Origin: Fulvimarina sp. | Lineage (GTDB): Bacteria > Pseudomonadota > Alphaproteobacteria > Rhizobiales > Rhizobiaceae | Length of the DNA: 64,000 nucleotides | Reading direction: 5' to 3' | Assembly: GCA_002700095.1 (NCBI GenBank) | Contig: PACL01000008.1 | Location: forward strand, 1 to 64,000 | In this document: in pieces, positions 1-9,685 of the stretch | Layout: every line of letters begins with the position of its first letter | How positions within the stretch are numbered: position 1 is the stretch's first letter | Notes under the pieces: model-generated | Database searches by the model: none | What the model was told of the DNA's origin: nothing | The model's input: the letters and a program-made list of their open reading frames with translations, nothing else | Translations under genes and position numbers: made by a program

Positions 1-3000
1 ACCCTCACCCAGACCTACACCATCACCCTCGGCGACGGCCTCGACACCGCCACCGAGACGGTGACGATCACCATCACCGGCACCAATGACGGGCCGGTCC
101 TCGTCGGCGAGAACGTGACGCAATCCCTCACCGAGGATGCGGCTGTCGACGCCGGCAATCTCGTCGCCACCGACACCATTGCCTTCACCGACGTCGACCT
201 CACCGATGACCACATGGTCACGGTCGGGACCGGCTCGAACGAGGTCGCGGCGCCCGAAATCAGCTATTCGGCGGGCGTGGACTCGGAATCCGCCTCGGCG
301 CAGGCCCTGAGTGCGGCGCTCCAGACCGCGCTCTCGGCGACGATTGCCGGCCATGACGGAACTGACGAAACCGGTGCGATCGCCACCAGCTTCGCGGTGG
401 GCAACGCTCTGACGCAGTTCCTCGCCGACGGCGAGACGGTCACGGCGCTCTACACCCTCGACCTCACCGACGAGACCGGCGCCAGCGCCGGCACCCGCAC
501 CGTCTCCGTCACCATCACCGGCACCAACGACACGCCGGTGATCTCGACCGGTCCGGTGACGGCCGGCGTTGCGGAGGACACTGCGACCGTCGCCGACGAT
601 CCGACGACGATGGGCGAGGAGGACGGAGCCTATCTGACGGAGACCGGCACGCTTGCCTTCTCCGACGTCGACCTGACCGACACCCACACCGCCTCGGCCA
701 GCTTCACCTCTTCGACCACCACGTCGAGCGCGGTAACGCCGGGCACCCAGTTCGGCACTCTGATCGCCGTGGTGTCCACCGAGACGGCGAACGGCACCGG
801 CGGTGCGATCACCTGGACCTACGCGGTCGACAATGCCGCCGTGCAGGGGCTGGCGGAAGGTGAGACCGTCACCGAGACCTACACGGTCATCGTCGATGAC
901 GGGAATGGCGGCACCGCCACCCAGACCGTCGCGGTGACCATCACCGGCACCAATGACGCTCCGGTCATCGCAACCGCTCCCGTCACCGCCGATGTGACCG
1001 AAGACGGCGCGACGGTCGCCGACGATCCGACGACGGGGACGATTGAAGAGGGCGCCTACCTCGCCCAGACCGGCACGCTCGCCTTCTCCGACGTCGACCT
1101 GACCGACACCCACACCGCCTCGGCCGCCTTCGACGCCTCGACCAGCACCTCGGCTGCCGTCGCCGACGGCACCCAGTTCGGCACGCTCGTCGCCACGGTA
1201 TCGACCGCGACGACGAACGGCACGGGCGGCGAGGTCACCTGGACCTATGCCGTCGACAATGCGGCCGTGCAGCTCCTGGCAGAGGGCGAGACCGTCACCG
1301 AGACCTACACGGTCACCGTCGAGGACGGGGATGGCGGCACCGCAACCCAGACCGTCTCGGTCACCATCACCGGCAGCAACGACGCTCCGACCGTCACCGT
1401 TGTCGACGATGCCGAGACGCTGGCCGAGACCGACGGCCCGCTGACGGCCACCGGCTCCTTTACCGTCGCCGATGTCGACGTGACGGATGTGGTCACCGCA
1501 GAGGTCGCCGGGGTCACCGCCACCGGAACCGGTGTCGCAATCGAGACCGACGGCAGCGTCAACGGGATCGGCGCGTCCGATCTCCTTGCCATGCTGTCGC
1601 TTTCGGCCGGCCCGGTGGTGGACGGCTCCAGCACCTCCGGCACGCTGACCTGGACCTTCGACAGCAGCGCCGCCACCAGTGTGTCCGCGGCTGAGGTGGC
1701 TTTCGACTTCCTCGATCCCGGCGACGCGCTGACCCTCTCCTATGACGTTGCAGTCGGCGACGGCACCACGAGCGTCGTCGAGACGGTGACGATCACCATC
1801 ACCGGCACCAACGACCGGCCGGTCATCGCCGCCGATGGCGAGACCATCGATGCCGACGGCAACGTCGTGGCCGAAGGCGAGGGCATCGCCACCGGCGATC
1901 TCGCGGCCTCCGTCACCGAGACGAACCTTTCGGAGGACGACGATACCGGCACCGGCGCGATGCTGTCCGACGGCGGCACCGTCGTCTTCGCCGATGCGGA
2001 TGCCGACCAGACCCCGACGATCAGCGTCGACACCGACGCCGCCGACATCGGCGTCACCTACCGCCAGCCGGACGGATCCGACGGCTTCACCGACGTGACG
2101 CCGGCCTCCGGCTCAGATCTCGAGGCGGCGATCGCCGCTTTGGTCGCCAATGCGACGATTTCGCTCAATGGCGGCGGCGCCAGCCTGACGGCGGAGGACA
2201 ATTCCGGCACCGTCGGATGGGCCTTCTCCGTCGATGCTGATCTGGCGAACTTCCTGGCCGAAGGCGAGGAACTCGTCCTATCCTACACGGTGACCGTCGA
2301 CGACGGCGGCAACGTCGTGACGGCGGCGAATGGCGACGAAGTTTCCACCAGCACCCGCACCCTGACCGTCACCCTCACCGGCACCAACGACGCCCCCCTC
2401 GTCGATGTCGACGCGAGCCAGCTTACCGGCTCCCTTGCCGAGATCGCGGAAGACTCCGCCGATCCCCTCGAAGGCTCGGCGCTTTCCACCGGCGGCGCGA
2501 TCGCCTTCACCGACGCCGACCTCTCCGACACGCCGACGGTCGCCGTCGAAAACGGTGTCGTCACCGTCGCCTACACGCCGGCGGGCGGCAGCGAAGCGAC
2601 CCTGACCCTCGACACCAGCGCCGACAATAGCGGCGCGACGGCCTTCCAGCAGGCACTGCTGGCGCTGGCAGTGGCCATCGATCTCGGCGATACCTCCGAG
2701 ACCAATGCCTCGGCAATGCCCGGCACCAATGACGGCACGGTCGCCTGGTCCTACAGCGTCTCCGATGCTGCGCTGGACTTCCTCGGTGCCGGCGAGAGCG
2801 TGACCCTGACCTATCCGGTGACGGTCACCGACGAGGCCGGCGGCGAAGACACCACCCGGTCGATCACCGTCACCATCACCGGCACCGACGACGCCCCGGT
2901 GATCACCGGCACCGACGTGACGGCGTCACTCGCCGAGGATACGGCCGTCACCTCCGGCAATCTCACCGCCAGCGACACGATCGCCTTCACGGATGTGGAC

Positions 3001-6000
3001 CTCACCGACGACCACACGGTCACGGTCGGCGACGGCTCCAACGGCGTCGCGGCGCCGGTGATCAGCTATTCGGCGGGCGTGGACTCGGAATCCGCCTTGG
3101 CCGAGGCGCTGGAGACAGCTCTCCAGACGGCTCTCGAGGCCGCGATCGCCGGCCACGACGGCAGCTCGACCGATGGCGCCATCGCAACGAGCTTTGCCCT
3201 TGCCAACGATCTCGTCCAGTTCCTCGACCAGGGCGAGAGCGTCACCGCCACCTATACGGTGGAACTCGTCGACGGAGCCGGCGTCAGTGCCGGCACCCGC
3301 ACCGTCACCATCACCATCGACGGTTCCAACGAGATCGTCGTCGGTTCCGGCAATGACGACTTCATCGCCCTCGGCATGGATGGCCGCACCCAGACCACCT
3401 ACAATCTCGGCGAGGAGATCGACGGGCAGGCCGGCGACGACGTAGTCTATGGCGGCGGCGGCGACGACGACATCTCCGGCGGCGCCGACGACGACGTCAT
3501 CTATGGCGGCTCGGGCAATGACGACATCGACTTCGAAGGCACCGGTGACGCAGCGGCCGACACCGGGGCGAACACCCCGTCCAGCGCCGGACGCGACCTG
3601 ATCTTCGCCGGCTCCGGCGACGACCGGATCTTCGCCGGACAGGGCGACGACGAGATCGACGGCGGCTCGGGCTCCGACACGGTGGTCTTCTCGGGCAACC
3701 GGGCGGACTACGCGATCTCCCGCGACGGGACGGACATCATCGTCTCCGGCATCGACGGCACCGACGTGATCTCCAATGTCGAGACCCTGTCCTTCGCCGA
3801 CGACGAGGCCGTCTCGACCGACAACCTCTTCGCGCCGGGCTTCACGCAGGGGCCCCTCGCGGCGAGCGTCGCCGAGAACCAGAGCCTTGCCGTTGGCCAG
3901 TATCTCGCGGTGGATGGCGACGGTACGGCCGTGACCTACGCGCTCTCGGGTGACGACGCGGCGCTGTTTGCGATTTCCGCCGACGGCTTCCTGACCTTCG
4001 TCGGGGCCGATCTGGAGGGTGAGGACTCCTCCAGCGGCGACGACGTCTACAACGTGACCGTCGAGGCGAGCTCGGGTGGCGAGACCGTCACGAGGGATGT
4101 CGCGGTGACGGTGACCAACGTCAACGAAGCGCCGACGGCTGTGGACGGGACGGCGTCGGGGACGGAAGACGGCGGGGTCGTGACGATCGACGTCGCGGAT
4201 CTGGTCGGCGACGTCGAGACGGCGGACGGCGATCTGGTGGTGACGGCCTCGGTCGATCCGCAAGAGGGCTCGGTGACGGTGTCGGGAACGGTGATCAGCT
4301 TCACCCCGGCGGCGAACTTCAACGGCACGGCGGACATCGCCTATACGGTGCGCGATGCCGGCGGCCTTACCGCCTCTGCGGTGATCGGCGTGGCGATCGC
4401 GGCCGAGAACGACGGGCCGGTGGCGTCGGCCGACGCAGGCTTTGCCACCGCCGAGGACACCGCTCTCGTCATCACCCCCGCCGAGCTGCTCGGCAATGAC
4501 GGCGATGTCGACGGCGACAGCCTGACCATCGCCTCGGTGCAGGACGCGGTCGGCGGCACGGTGGCGCTGATCGGCGGCAACGTCGTCTTCACCCCGGCGG
4601 CCGATGCCACGGGGGCAGCCTCCTTCACCTATACGGTCGAGGACGCGGACGGCGCTTCGTCGACCGCCTCGGTCTTCCTGACGATCAGCCCCGTCAACGA
4701 CGCGCCGGCGACCGGAACACCGGTGACGGCGAGCGTGGACGAGGATACGAGCGTGACCATCGACGTCCTCGCCGGGGCGAGCGATCCCGAGGGAGACGAT
4801 CTCTCGGTCATCGCGGCGACCAGCGACGACGGCCAGGTGGCGATCGTCGACAACCAGCTTGTCTTCACGCCGAATGCCGACTTCAACGGCACTGCCGAGA
4901 TCGCCTACACCCTCTCCGATGGCGACAGGACCGTCTCGGCGGTGGCGACGGTGACGGTCAACGGGGTTGCGGACCAGGCTGTCATCAGCGGCGACAACTC
5001 CGGCTTCGTCGGCGAGGACGGCATCCTCGCGCCGGGGACGGCGACGGGCTCGCTGAGGGTCGACGATCCGGATGCCGGCGAGGACGTCTTCCTCGTCCAG
5101 GCCAATCAGGCGGCGAGCTACGGCACCTGGTCGGTCGGTGCCGACGGCGACTGGAGCTATACGGTCGACGATGCCAATGCCGCGGTGACGGCGATGAACG
5201 ACGGGGACGTCCTGACGGACAGCTTCACCGTCACGTCCGCCGACGGCACGACGAAGACGGTGAGCATCGCGATCTACGGATCGAACGAGATCATCGTCGG
5301 GACCGACGGCAACGACACGCTCAACGGGACGGCCGGGAGGGACGAGGTGACGGGTCTGCTCGGCGACGACGTCATCAATACCTTTGCCGGCGCCGACGTG
5401 ATCTTCGCCGGCGGTGGAGCCGACATCGTCGATGCCGGCGGCGGCGACGATGTCGTCAATGGCGAGGACGGCGCGGATACCCTGACCGGCGGTACGGGCG
5501 AGGACGAGGTCTATGGCGGCGCCGGCAACGATACGATCGTCGGCAGCCTCGACGGAACCCGCGACTTCTACGACGGCGGCAGCGGGACCGACACCGTCGA
5601 CTATACCGGGACAACGACGGCCATTCGCGTCAACATGGGTTTTGCCTATGCGCTCAGCGACGAGATCGGTCTCGATCGGATGGCCAATGTCGAACGCGTG
5701 GTCGGCGGTGCCGATGCCGACAGCCTGACCAGCGGTGTCACCACTGGCGTGATTTTCGACGGCGGGGCGGGCAACGACGGTATTTCCGGCGGCACGGGCA
5801 GTGATACGCTCATCGGCGGTAGCGGCAACGACGTGATCTTCGGCGGCGCCGGCTTCGACCGGATCGAAGGCGGGACTGGCGGCGACAACCTCAATGGTGG
5901 CTTCAACGCCGACACGTTCGTCTTCGCCGACGGCTTCGGCAACGACACGATCACCGACTTCGACGAGTTCAACAATCTCGAGAAGATCGATCTTGCGGCG

Positions 6001-6147
6001 GTGACCAACATCACCGATCTGGCGGACCTGTTCGCCAATCACCTGACCCAGGTCGGCGCCAATGCCGTGATCACCGATGGGGGCAACACCATCACGATCC
6101 TGAACGCGAACATCGGCGATCTCGACGCGAACGACTTCATCTTCTGA
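1..6147 (+). CDS. Giant VCBS/cadherin-like/RTX adhesin, 3' part (5' end outside window)
   Basis: The frame is open from base 1, so the start lies upstream. About 2048 residues are visible. The first ~1100 are VCBS-type modules, each closing on a beta-strand motif like ITITGTNDxPV (at least seven copies). Glycine/aspartate RTX nonapeptides follow (GGSGNDD-like, around bases 3430-3680), then a cadherin-like module, three tandem cadherin-like/Ig-fold modules (EDxxVTID, FTPAANFNGTA), another VCBS module, and a second RTX block from about base 5300 to 5900. The C-terminus reads DTFVF...NDTITDF, typical of type I-secreted RTX proteins. By family knowledge this is a calcium-binding, surface or secreted adhesin, probably for biofilm or attachment. 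No type I secretion genes are in the window. Family call is firm; ligand is unknown. Confidence 0.92.
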   Translation, partial: TLTQTYTITLGDGLDTATETVTITITGTNDGPVLVGENVTQSLTEDAAVDAGNLVATDTIAFTDVDLTDDHMVTVGTGSNEVAAPEISYSAGVDSESASAQALSAALQTALSATIAGHDGTDETGAIATSFAVGNALTQFLADGETVTALYTLDLTDETGASAGTRTVSVTITGTNDTPVISTGPVTAGVAEDTATVADDPTTMGEEDGAYLTETGTLAFSDVDLTDTHTASASFTSSTTTSSAVTPGTQFGTLIAVVSTETANGTGGAITWTYAVDNAAVQGLAEGETVTETYTVIVDDGNGGTATQTVAVTITGTNDAPVIATAPVTADVTEDGATVADDPTTGTIEEGAYLAQTGTLAFSDVDLTDTHTASAAFDASTSTSAAVADGTQFGTLVATVSTATTNGTGGEVTWTYAVDNAAVQLLAEGETVTETYTVTVEDGDGGTATQTVSVTITGSNDAPTVTVVDDAETLAETDGPLTATGSFTVADVDVTDVVTAEVAGVTATGTGVAIETDGSVNGIGASDLLAMLSLSAGPVVDGSSTSGTLTWTFDSSAATSVSAAEVAFDFLDPGDALTLSYDVAVGDGTTSVVETVTITITGTNDRPVIAADGETIDADGNVVAEGEGIATGDLAASVTETNLSEDDDTGTGAMLSDGGTVVFADADADQTPTISVDTDAADIGVTYRQPDGSDGFTDVTPASGSDLEAAIAALVANATISLNGGGASLTAEDNSGTVGWAFSVDADLANFLAEGEELVLSYTVTVDDGGNVVTAANGDEVSTSTRTLTVTLTGTNDAPLVDVDASQLTGSLAEIAEDSADPLEGSALSTGGAIAFTDADLSDTPTVAVENGVVTVAYTPAGGSEATLTLDTSADNSGATAFQQALLALAVAIDLGDTSETNASAMPGTNDGTVAWSYSVSDAALDFLGAGESVTLTYPVTVTDEAGGEDTTRSITVTITGTDDAPVITGTDVTASLAEDTAVTSGNLTASDTIAFTDVDLTDDHTVTVGDGSNGVAAPVISYSAGVDSESALAEALETALQTALEAAIAGHDGSSTDGAIATSFALANDLVQFLDQGESVTATYTVELVDGAGVSAGTRTVTITIDGSNEIVVGSGNDDFIALGMDGRTQTTYNLGEEIDGQAGDDVVYGGGGDDDISGGADDDVIYGGSGNDDIDFEGTGDAAADTGANTPSSAGRDLIFAGSGDDRIFAGQGDDEIDGGSGSDTVVFSGNRADYAISRDGTDIIVSGIDGTDVISNVETLSFADDEAVSTDNLFAPGFTQGPLAASVAENQSLAVGQYLAVDGDGTAVTYALSGDDAALFAISADGFLTFVGADLEGEDSSSGDDVYNVTVEASSGGETVTRDVAVTVTNVNEAPTAVDGTASGTEDGGVVTIDVADLVGDVETADGDLVVTASVDPQEGSVTVSGTVISFTPAANFNGTADIAYTVRDAGGLTASAVIGVAIAAENDGPVASADAGFATAEDTALVITPAELLGNDGDVDGDSLTIASVQDAVGGTVALIGGNVVFTPAADATGAASFTYTVEDADGASSTASVFLTISPVNDAPATGTPVTASVDEDTSVTIDVLAGASDPEGDDLSVIAATSDDGQVAIVDNQLVFTPNADFNGTAEIAYTLSDGDRTVSAVATVTVNGVADQAVISGDNSGFVGEDGILAPGTATGSLRVDDPDAGEDVFLVQANQAASYGTWSVGADGDWSYTVDDANAAVTAMNDGDVLTDSFTVTSADGTTKTVSIAIYGSNEIIVGTDGNDTLNGTAGRDEVTGLLGDDVINTFAGADVIFAGGGADIVDAGGGDDVVNGEDGADTLTGGTGEDEVYGGAGNDTIVGSLDGTRDFYDGGSGTDTVDYTGTTTAIRVNMGFAYALSDEIGLDRMANVERVVGGADADSLTSGVTTGVIFDGGAGNDGISGGTGSDTLIGGSGNDVIFGGAGFDRIEGGTGGDNLNGGFNADTFVFADGFGNDTITDFDEFNNLEKIDLAAVTNITDLADLFANHLTQVGANAVITDGGNTITILNANIGDLDANDFIF
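511..1362 (+). repeat. Tandem 426-bp repeat (two 142-aa VCBS modules)
   Basis: The ITGTND-coding motif recurs at 511, 937 and 1363, exactly 426 bp apart, and the stretch at 657-699 is nearly identical to that at 1083-1125. These are two consecutive in-frame 142-residue modules with high DNA identity, which suggests recent duplication or gene conversion inside the adhesin gene. Confidence 0.85.
2872..3312 (+). repeat. Distant copy of an adhesin module (partner at about 70-510)
   Basis: The module at about 70-510 and this one align with a constant 2802-bp offset; for example the TDVDLTDDH-coding stretch at 181 recurs at 2983. Similarity is high but not perfect. It shows that non-adjacent modules of this adhesin exchange sequence or were duplicated as a block. 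Confidence 0.75.
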
Positions 6148-6170
6148 GGTCGCATCCGGTCCGGAAGAAG

Positions 6171-6205
6171 GGGCGGGCCGGTTGGTTGCGGCTCGCCCTT
6201 TCACG
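6171..6205 (+). terminator. Rho-independent terminator after the RTX adhesin
   Basis: A nine-base stem GGGCGGGCC (6171-6179) pairs with GGCTCGCCC (6190-6198) through one G-U pair and a 10-nt loop, and is followed directly by TTT. It lies 23 bp past the adhesin stop codon. I see no gene in the rest of 6206-6466. Confidence 0.7.
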
Positions 6206-6466
6206 TTCTGGAGGGCGTCCGCCGCTCCATTCCAGCGGACGCGCCGTCTGGCGGGTTCATCCAAGCGGTCGCCGTCCTCATCCGATCCGCGGCGGCATCA
6301 CGTCGAGGATCGGCACGCTGCCTGCGGCCGTCCAGCGAAGACGCCGTTTCGTCAGCTGTGCCGTAGCGTAAGATTGAGGTCGACAAGCATCCTTTCCTGC
6401 TGTTCTATCGGCTGGATCAGACGCTGATCGGAGCGCCAGGTCGTTCTGCTGATCGAGGCCCCCTGC

Positions 6467-7843
6467 ATGATTTCAAGGGATCTGAACCGCCGATACCGCT
6501 GTCTCGTAGCGGCAGGGCTATTCCTGATCGCCGGAGCCGCCCTGGTCTGCGCGCCGGCCCTGGCCGCGCCGCAATACGACCGCTGGGAGCTCGAGGTGCT
6601 GATCAACCTCCAGGGCTTGCAGATCAACCGCCAATGCGTTCCCAATGGCGGAGCCCAGCACATCCACATTCTCGGCGTCAGCACCGACGACACGCTGCTC
6701 GATCCGACGACGAAGACGGCAATCCTTTCCGATCTCTCCGAGCTGATCTCGACCCGCACCAATGCGCGCACCACCAAGGCCGACAATTTCCAGTCGATCG
6801 CCTCGAGCTACAGCGGCTTTGCCGAGGCGAATTCCCGCGAGCTCGACCAGCTGATCGACAGCGCCTCCAGCGCCGACGTCACGGTTCTCGTGCGGCCCTA
6901 TCGCGACCGGGGCGCCAGCGTCGATGCCGAGATCCGGCTGTGGGCGCGCGGGGCAGGGGGCGCCGATCCGGGCCTCAACTGCGTCCAGTCCTTTTCCGTG
7001 GAAATCCCCACCCAGAAGGCCGACCCGGCCTGTGCGAGCGCCTTCGCCATGGCTAAGCGGGCCGGCGACCCGGTGCGGCTGGAGGCCTTCCGCGACTTCT
7101 TTCCGCAATGTCCCGAGGTGGCGGAGGCGAACCGCATCGTTACCGAGCTGAAGGCCAGCGAGGCCGAGAAGGCGGAGCGGGAGCGCTGCGAGAAGAACTT
7201 CGCCCGGGCGCGCGCCGAGGGCACGGTCGCCGCCTATTCGCTTTATCTCGATGAGAACATCGACTGCCCGGGCCGGGACGTGGTGATGGCGCTGCGCGAC
7301 CAGGCCGCCCAAGGAGCGGCCTGCGAGACCGCCTATCGCGACGCCCGGCGGCTCGACAGCGTCGGCGCCTACGAGGCGTTCCTGTCGGGCAACCGGGCGT
7401 GCCCGCAGGCCGACACGGCCTCCGCCTTCCTGACGATGAAGCGCCAGGAGGAGGAGCGCGCCAGGCAGGACCAGGCGAGGGCGGCCACCAATCGGGATCA
7501 GGCGCCATCGCAGGACGACGGGCGGATGGCGGCGGCGCCGCGCTACGAGCCGGCACCGGGCTTTAGTGAGGCGCCGCGCTACGATCCGCCGGCCTACATT
7601 CCGCCTGCCCCCGCGGGCGCGAGCTATCGCGGCTATCCGATCCCGGCGGATCTCGCCGCCAGCCAGTGCGGCCAGCTCTGGTACATGCGCAACCTGATCT
7701 TCGATCAGGCCGGCTACTGCTTCAGGACTGCCAAGGCGAGGCGCTACTTCTCCAATGCCGGCTGCACCGGGGCGAGCCCGCGCGGCGCGGATGCCGCCGA
7801 AGTGAGCCGGATCCAGTCGCTGGAGCGGCAGAATGGCTGCTGA
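6467..7843 (+). CDS. Secreted protein with C-terminal YARHG-type domain
   Basis: 458 aa with an N-terminal signal peptide (hydrophobic LVAAGLFLIAGAAL, then APALAAP, cleavage near residue 33). Residues ~35-190 form a domain I do not recognise. Residues ~195-325 carry repeated Cys-containing helical segments (ACASAFAMAKRAGD, CEKNFARARAEG, CETAYRDARRLDS), resembling three short helical repeats. A proline-rich linker follows. The C-terminal ~45 residues (QLWYMRNLIFDQAGYCF, then RRYFSNAGC) fit the extracellular YARHG domain. It is probably periplasmic or cell-surface; function is unknown. The M15 peptidase gene follows closely in the same direction, so the two may be co-transcribed. Confidence 0.7.
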   Translation: MISRDLNRRYRCLVAAGLFLIAGAALVCAPALAAPQYDRWELEVLINLQGLQINRQCVPNGGAQHIHILGVSTDDTLLDPTTKTAILSDLSELISTRTNARTTKADNFQSIASSYSGFAEANSRELDQLIDSASSADVTVLVRPYRDRGASVDAEIRLWARGAGGADPGLNCVQSFSVEIPTQKADPACASAFAMAKRAGDPVRLEAFRDFFPQCPEVAEANRIVTELKASEAEKAERERCEKNFARARAEGTVAAYSLYLDENIDCPGRDVVMALRDQAAQGAACETAYRDARRLDSVGAYEAFLSGNRACPQADTASAFLTMKRQEEERARQDQARAATNRDQAPSQDDGRMAAAPRYEPAPGFSEAPRYDPPAYIPPAPAGASYRGYPIPADLAASQCGQLWYMRNLIFDQAGYCFRTAKARRYFSNAGCTGASPRGADAAEVSRIQSLERQNGC

Positions 7844-7937
7844 ACCGGTATACGCCAAGCTGCTCCCGGCAGGCTGGCGGTCGCCGGGGTCGCTATGGTC
7901 AGGTTCAAGTTCGCCGGAACCGCGACCCTCGGGCGTG

Positions 7938-8786
7938 ATGGCATCCTCGTGCAGCCAACCGGCGGGCAGCCGGCTGGCGATGGCGGCGCTCGGCTGTGCT
8001 GCGCTGCTGATCGCTGGATCTGTCCTTGTCCTTCCTGTCCGCGCCGCCTCGACGGTACCGCTGTTCGACCGCCTGGAGGCGCTTCGTGCCGCCTTTCCCG
8101 CCGCCGTTCGGGCCATAGAGGCGGACGGGGTGGTGATGGCGGACGGCAGCCGCATCGCCATCGACGACGGCGCGGCGAAGGATCACCAGCAAAAGCTCGC
8201 CAAGGCCGATCTCGAGGACATGCTGTCGCAGATCTATCCGATCGGCGCCTGCGACACCGGCGCCCCGCCGCGGCGAAACTTCGATCCGGGACGCATCCGC
8301 AACGACGCCTTCTTCCGCTCGCTCTACGGCTCCAGCCGATCGGCGGCGCAGAAGACGCTGGTCTCCGTCGACTGGTTCGGCAGCCGGTTGTCCTTCACGG
8401 CGACAGGCGGGGCCGACAAAGCGCTCGCCGCTGTCGCGGGGGACCTCGCGGCGCAGCCGGCCCTGCGGGACTATCTGACGCCATCCGCCGGCACCTTTAA
8501 CTGGCGTGTCATCGCCGGCACGAAGCGGATGTCGGCGCACAGCTTTGGCGCTGCGATCGACGTCAACACCCGCTATGCCGACTACTGGCTGTGGAGCGGT
8601 GGCAAGCCAGGCAACGTGCCGCACTATCGCAACAAGCTGCCGGAGGCGGTCGTCGCGGCCTTCGAGCGACACGGCTTCGTCTGGGGCGGCAAATGGTATC
8701 ATTACGACACCATGCATTTCGAATACCGGCCGGAACTGATCGCCATCGGCCGCCTCGCCGAAAGCCGCGGCTGCCCGCAGGAGTAG
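7938..8786 (+). CDS. M15 family (D-Ala-D-Ala carboxypeptidase-like) metallopeptidase
   Basis: 282 aa from ATG 7938. This start gives a usable signal peptide (MAALGCAALLIAGSVLVLPVRAAS region). An upstream in-frame ATG at 7833 has a better GGAG site but would place about 49 residues ahead of the hydrophobic core, so the start is uncertain. The C-terminal domain has the M15 zinc signature: SAHSFGAAID (predicted ligands His201 and Asp208) and WYHYDTMHFEYRP (His260). The family cleaves peptidoglycan stem peptides (D-Ala-D-Ala or L-Ala-D-Glu bonds) in the periplasm. It follows the YARHG-protein gene on the same strand, which suggests an envelope role for the pair. Confidence 0.82.
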   Translation: MASSCSQPAGSRLAMAALGCAALLIAGSVLVLPVRAASTVPLFDRLEALRAAFPAAVRAIEADGVVMADGSRIAIDDGAAKDHQQKLAKADLEDMLSQIYPIGACDTGAPPRRNFDPGRIRNDAFFRSLYGSSRSAAQKTLVSVDWFGSRLSFTATGGADKALAAVAGDLAAQPALRDYLTPSAGTFNWRVIAGTKRMSAHSFGAAIDVNTRYADYWLWSGGKPGNVPHYRNKLPEAVVAAFERHGFVWGGKWYHYDTMHFEYRPELIAIGRLAESRGCPQE

Positions 8787-9142
8787 ACCCGGAGAGGAGG
8801 CTGCGGCTGGACACAGGCCGGTCGTCGAAGCAGGCACTGATCGTGCGGCGACGGATCTGCTGGCGGCAGATCTGCTGGCGGCGGATTGTCGGGATCGTCG
8901 TCACCCCGCGCCATTTGGACCGGGCGGCTCTGCGGGAATGACCTCATCCGATGTCCCGAATGGCCCGTCGGGATCTCGAACTCCGCATGCGCTCATCCCG
9001 TCGGCCCCGGTCTTCAAAAGGGGTCAGGGGGTGCTGCTCAAGCGCCTCTCGGCTCTATGCCATCGGCACGAGAATCAATCTCACGGGCGCTGATCACACA
9101 CATCCGTCTGTCGCGGATGGACTTGATGCTGGTCGCTGGCCT
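8787..9142. other. Gene-poor stretch with a short tandem repeat
   Basis: I see no supportable gene on the plus strand here. A 15-bp unit (GATCTGCTGGCGGCA) is repeated about 2.3 times at 8854-8887. A six-bp stem hairpin (CATCCG/CGGATG, 9101-9119) lies 24 bp beyond the stop of the minus-strand small ORF, but it lacks a T-run. Confidence 0.4.
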
Positions 9143-9304
9143 TCAGGAGGCCCGGTTCATGATGCTGACGGGGCGATAGCCGCCCGGCCCCGTGCGCACG
9201 GCGCGAATGCCCAGGAGCTTGGTCAGGTTGAGCTTGATCTTGCGATCGGTCGTATTGCGATTGTTCTGCATCAGATTGCCTCGATCCCCTCGAATGCGAT
9301 CCAT
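9143..9304 (-). CDS. Candidate small basic protein (53 aa), hypothetical
   Basis: A minus-strand ORF runs from ATG at 9304 to TGA at 9143-9145. A second in-frame ATG at 9271 (42 aa) has a better ribosome site (GAGG 7-8 nt upstream). An in-frame TAG lies seven codons upstream of the first ATG, so the ORF is bounded. Third codon positions are mostly G or C, as in the neighbouring real genes. The product is basic (TDRKIKLNLTKLLGIR, then TGPGGYRPV) with no transmembrane segment, and I recognise no family. It sits alone in an otherwise gene-free stretch, downstream of an AT-richer region. It could also be the 3' remnant of a decayed gene. Confidence 0.4.
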   Translation of the reverse strand: MDRIRGDRGNLMQNNRNTTDRKIKLNLTKLLGIRAVRTGPGGYRPVSIMNRAS

Positions 9305-9685
9305 GCCCCAGTGCCTCGACTATCGGCGCAGGCGCTGCGTTCCCATCTGGACGATGGAACTGGTCGCAACCTTGCGGATCATTGTTTTCGGCCCGAACCT
9401 GAAGGGTTCAGCCCGCATCCGCAGCGCTCTTGCGATGACCGATTGTCCGCTCGGGTCATCCGTCGAAGCCGGTGCAATGTCGCCCAGGACGCCGGTTCCG
9501 TCAAGACGTTTTGAAGGAAAATCTTATCCGGCCGTAAGCAAATCCGCCTCGTCGCGGCAATGGCGGCAACAATCGGTCATGGTTGGAACGCCTTCAGATT
9601 GTATCAACGATCCTTGGTTGCCGATGGTGCTGAAATTTTGCCCGGCTAACGAGAAAAATGCTTCGAAAACGGGCATTCCGCTACG
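9305..9685. other. AT-richer intergenic region
   Basis: No ORF is supported. Base composition is clearly less GC-rich than the surroundings between about 9500 and 9700. It lies between the stop of the PhoD-like gene and the candidate small minus-strand ORF, so it may contain that ORF's promoter, but I could not settle on a convincing -35/-10 pair. Confidence 0.35.

Noticed and set aside
2926..6264. 1112-aa open frame on the minus strand
   Set aside because: It is antisense to the RTX repeats; its Arg/Asp/Gly/Val-rich sequence is the mirror of GC-rich repetitive coding DNA, with no recognisable domain.
8951..9514. 187-aa plus-strand frame in the gene-poor region
   Set aside because: No domain, no ribosome site and unbiased third positions; the minus-strand small ORF fits the local codon pattern better.
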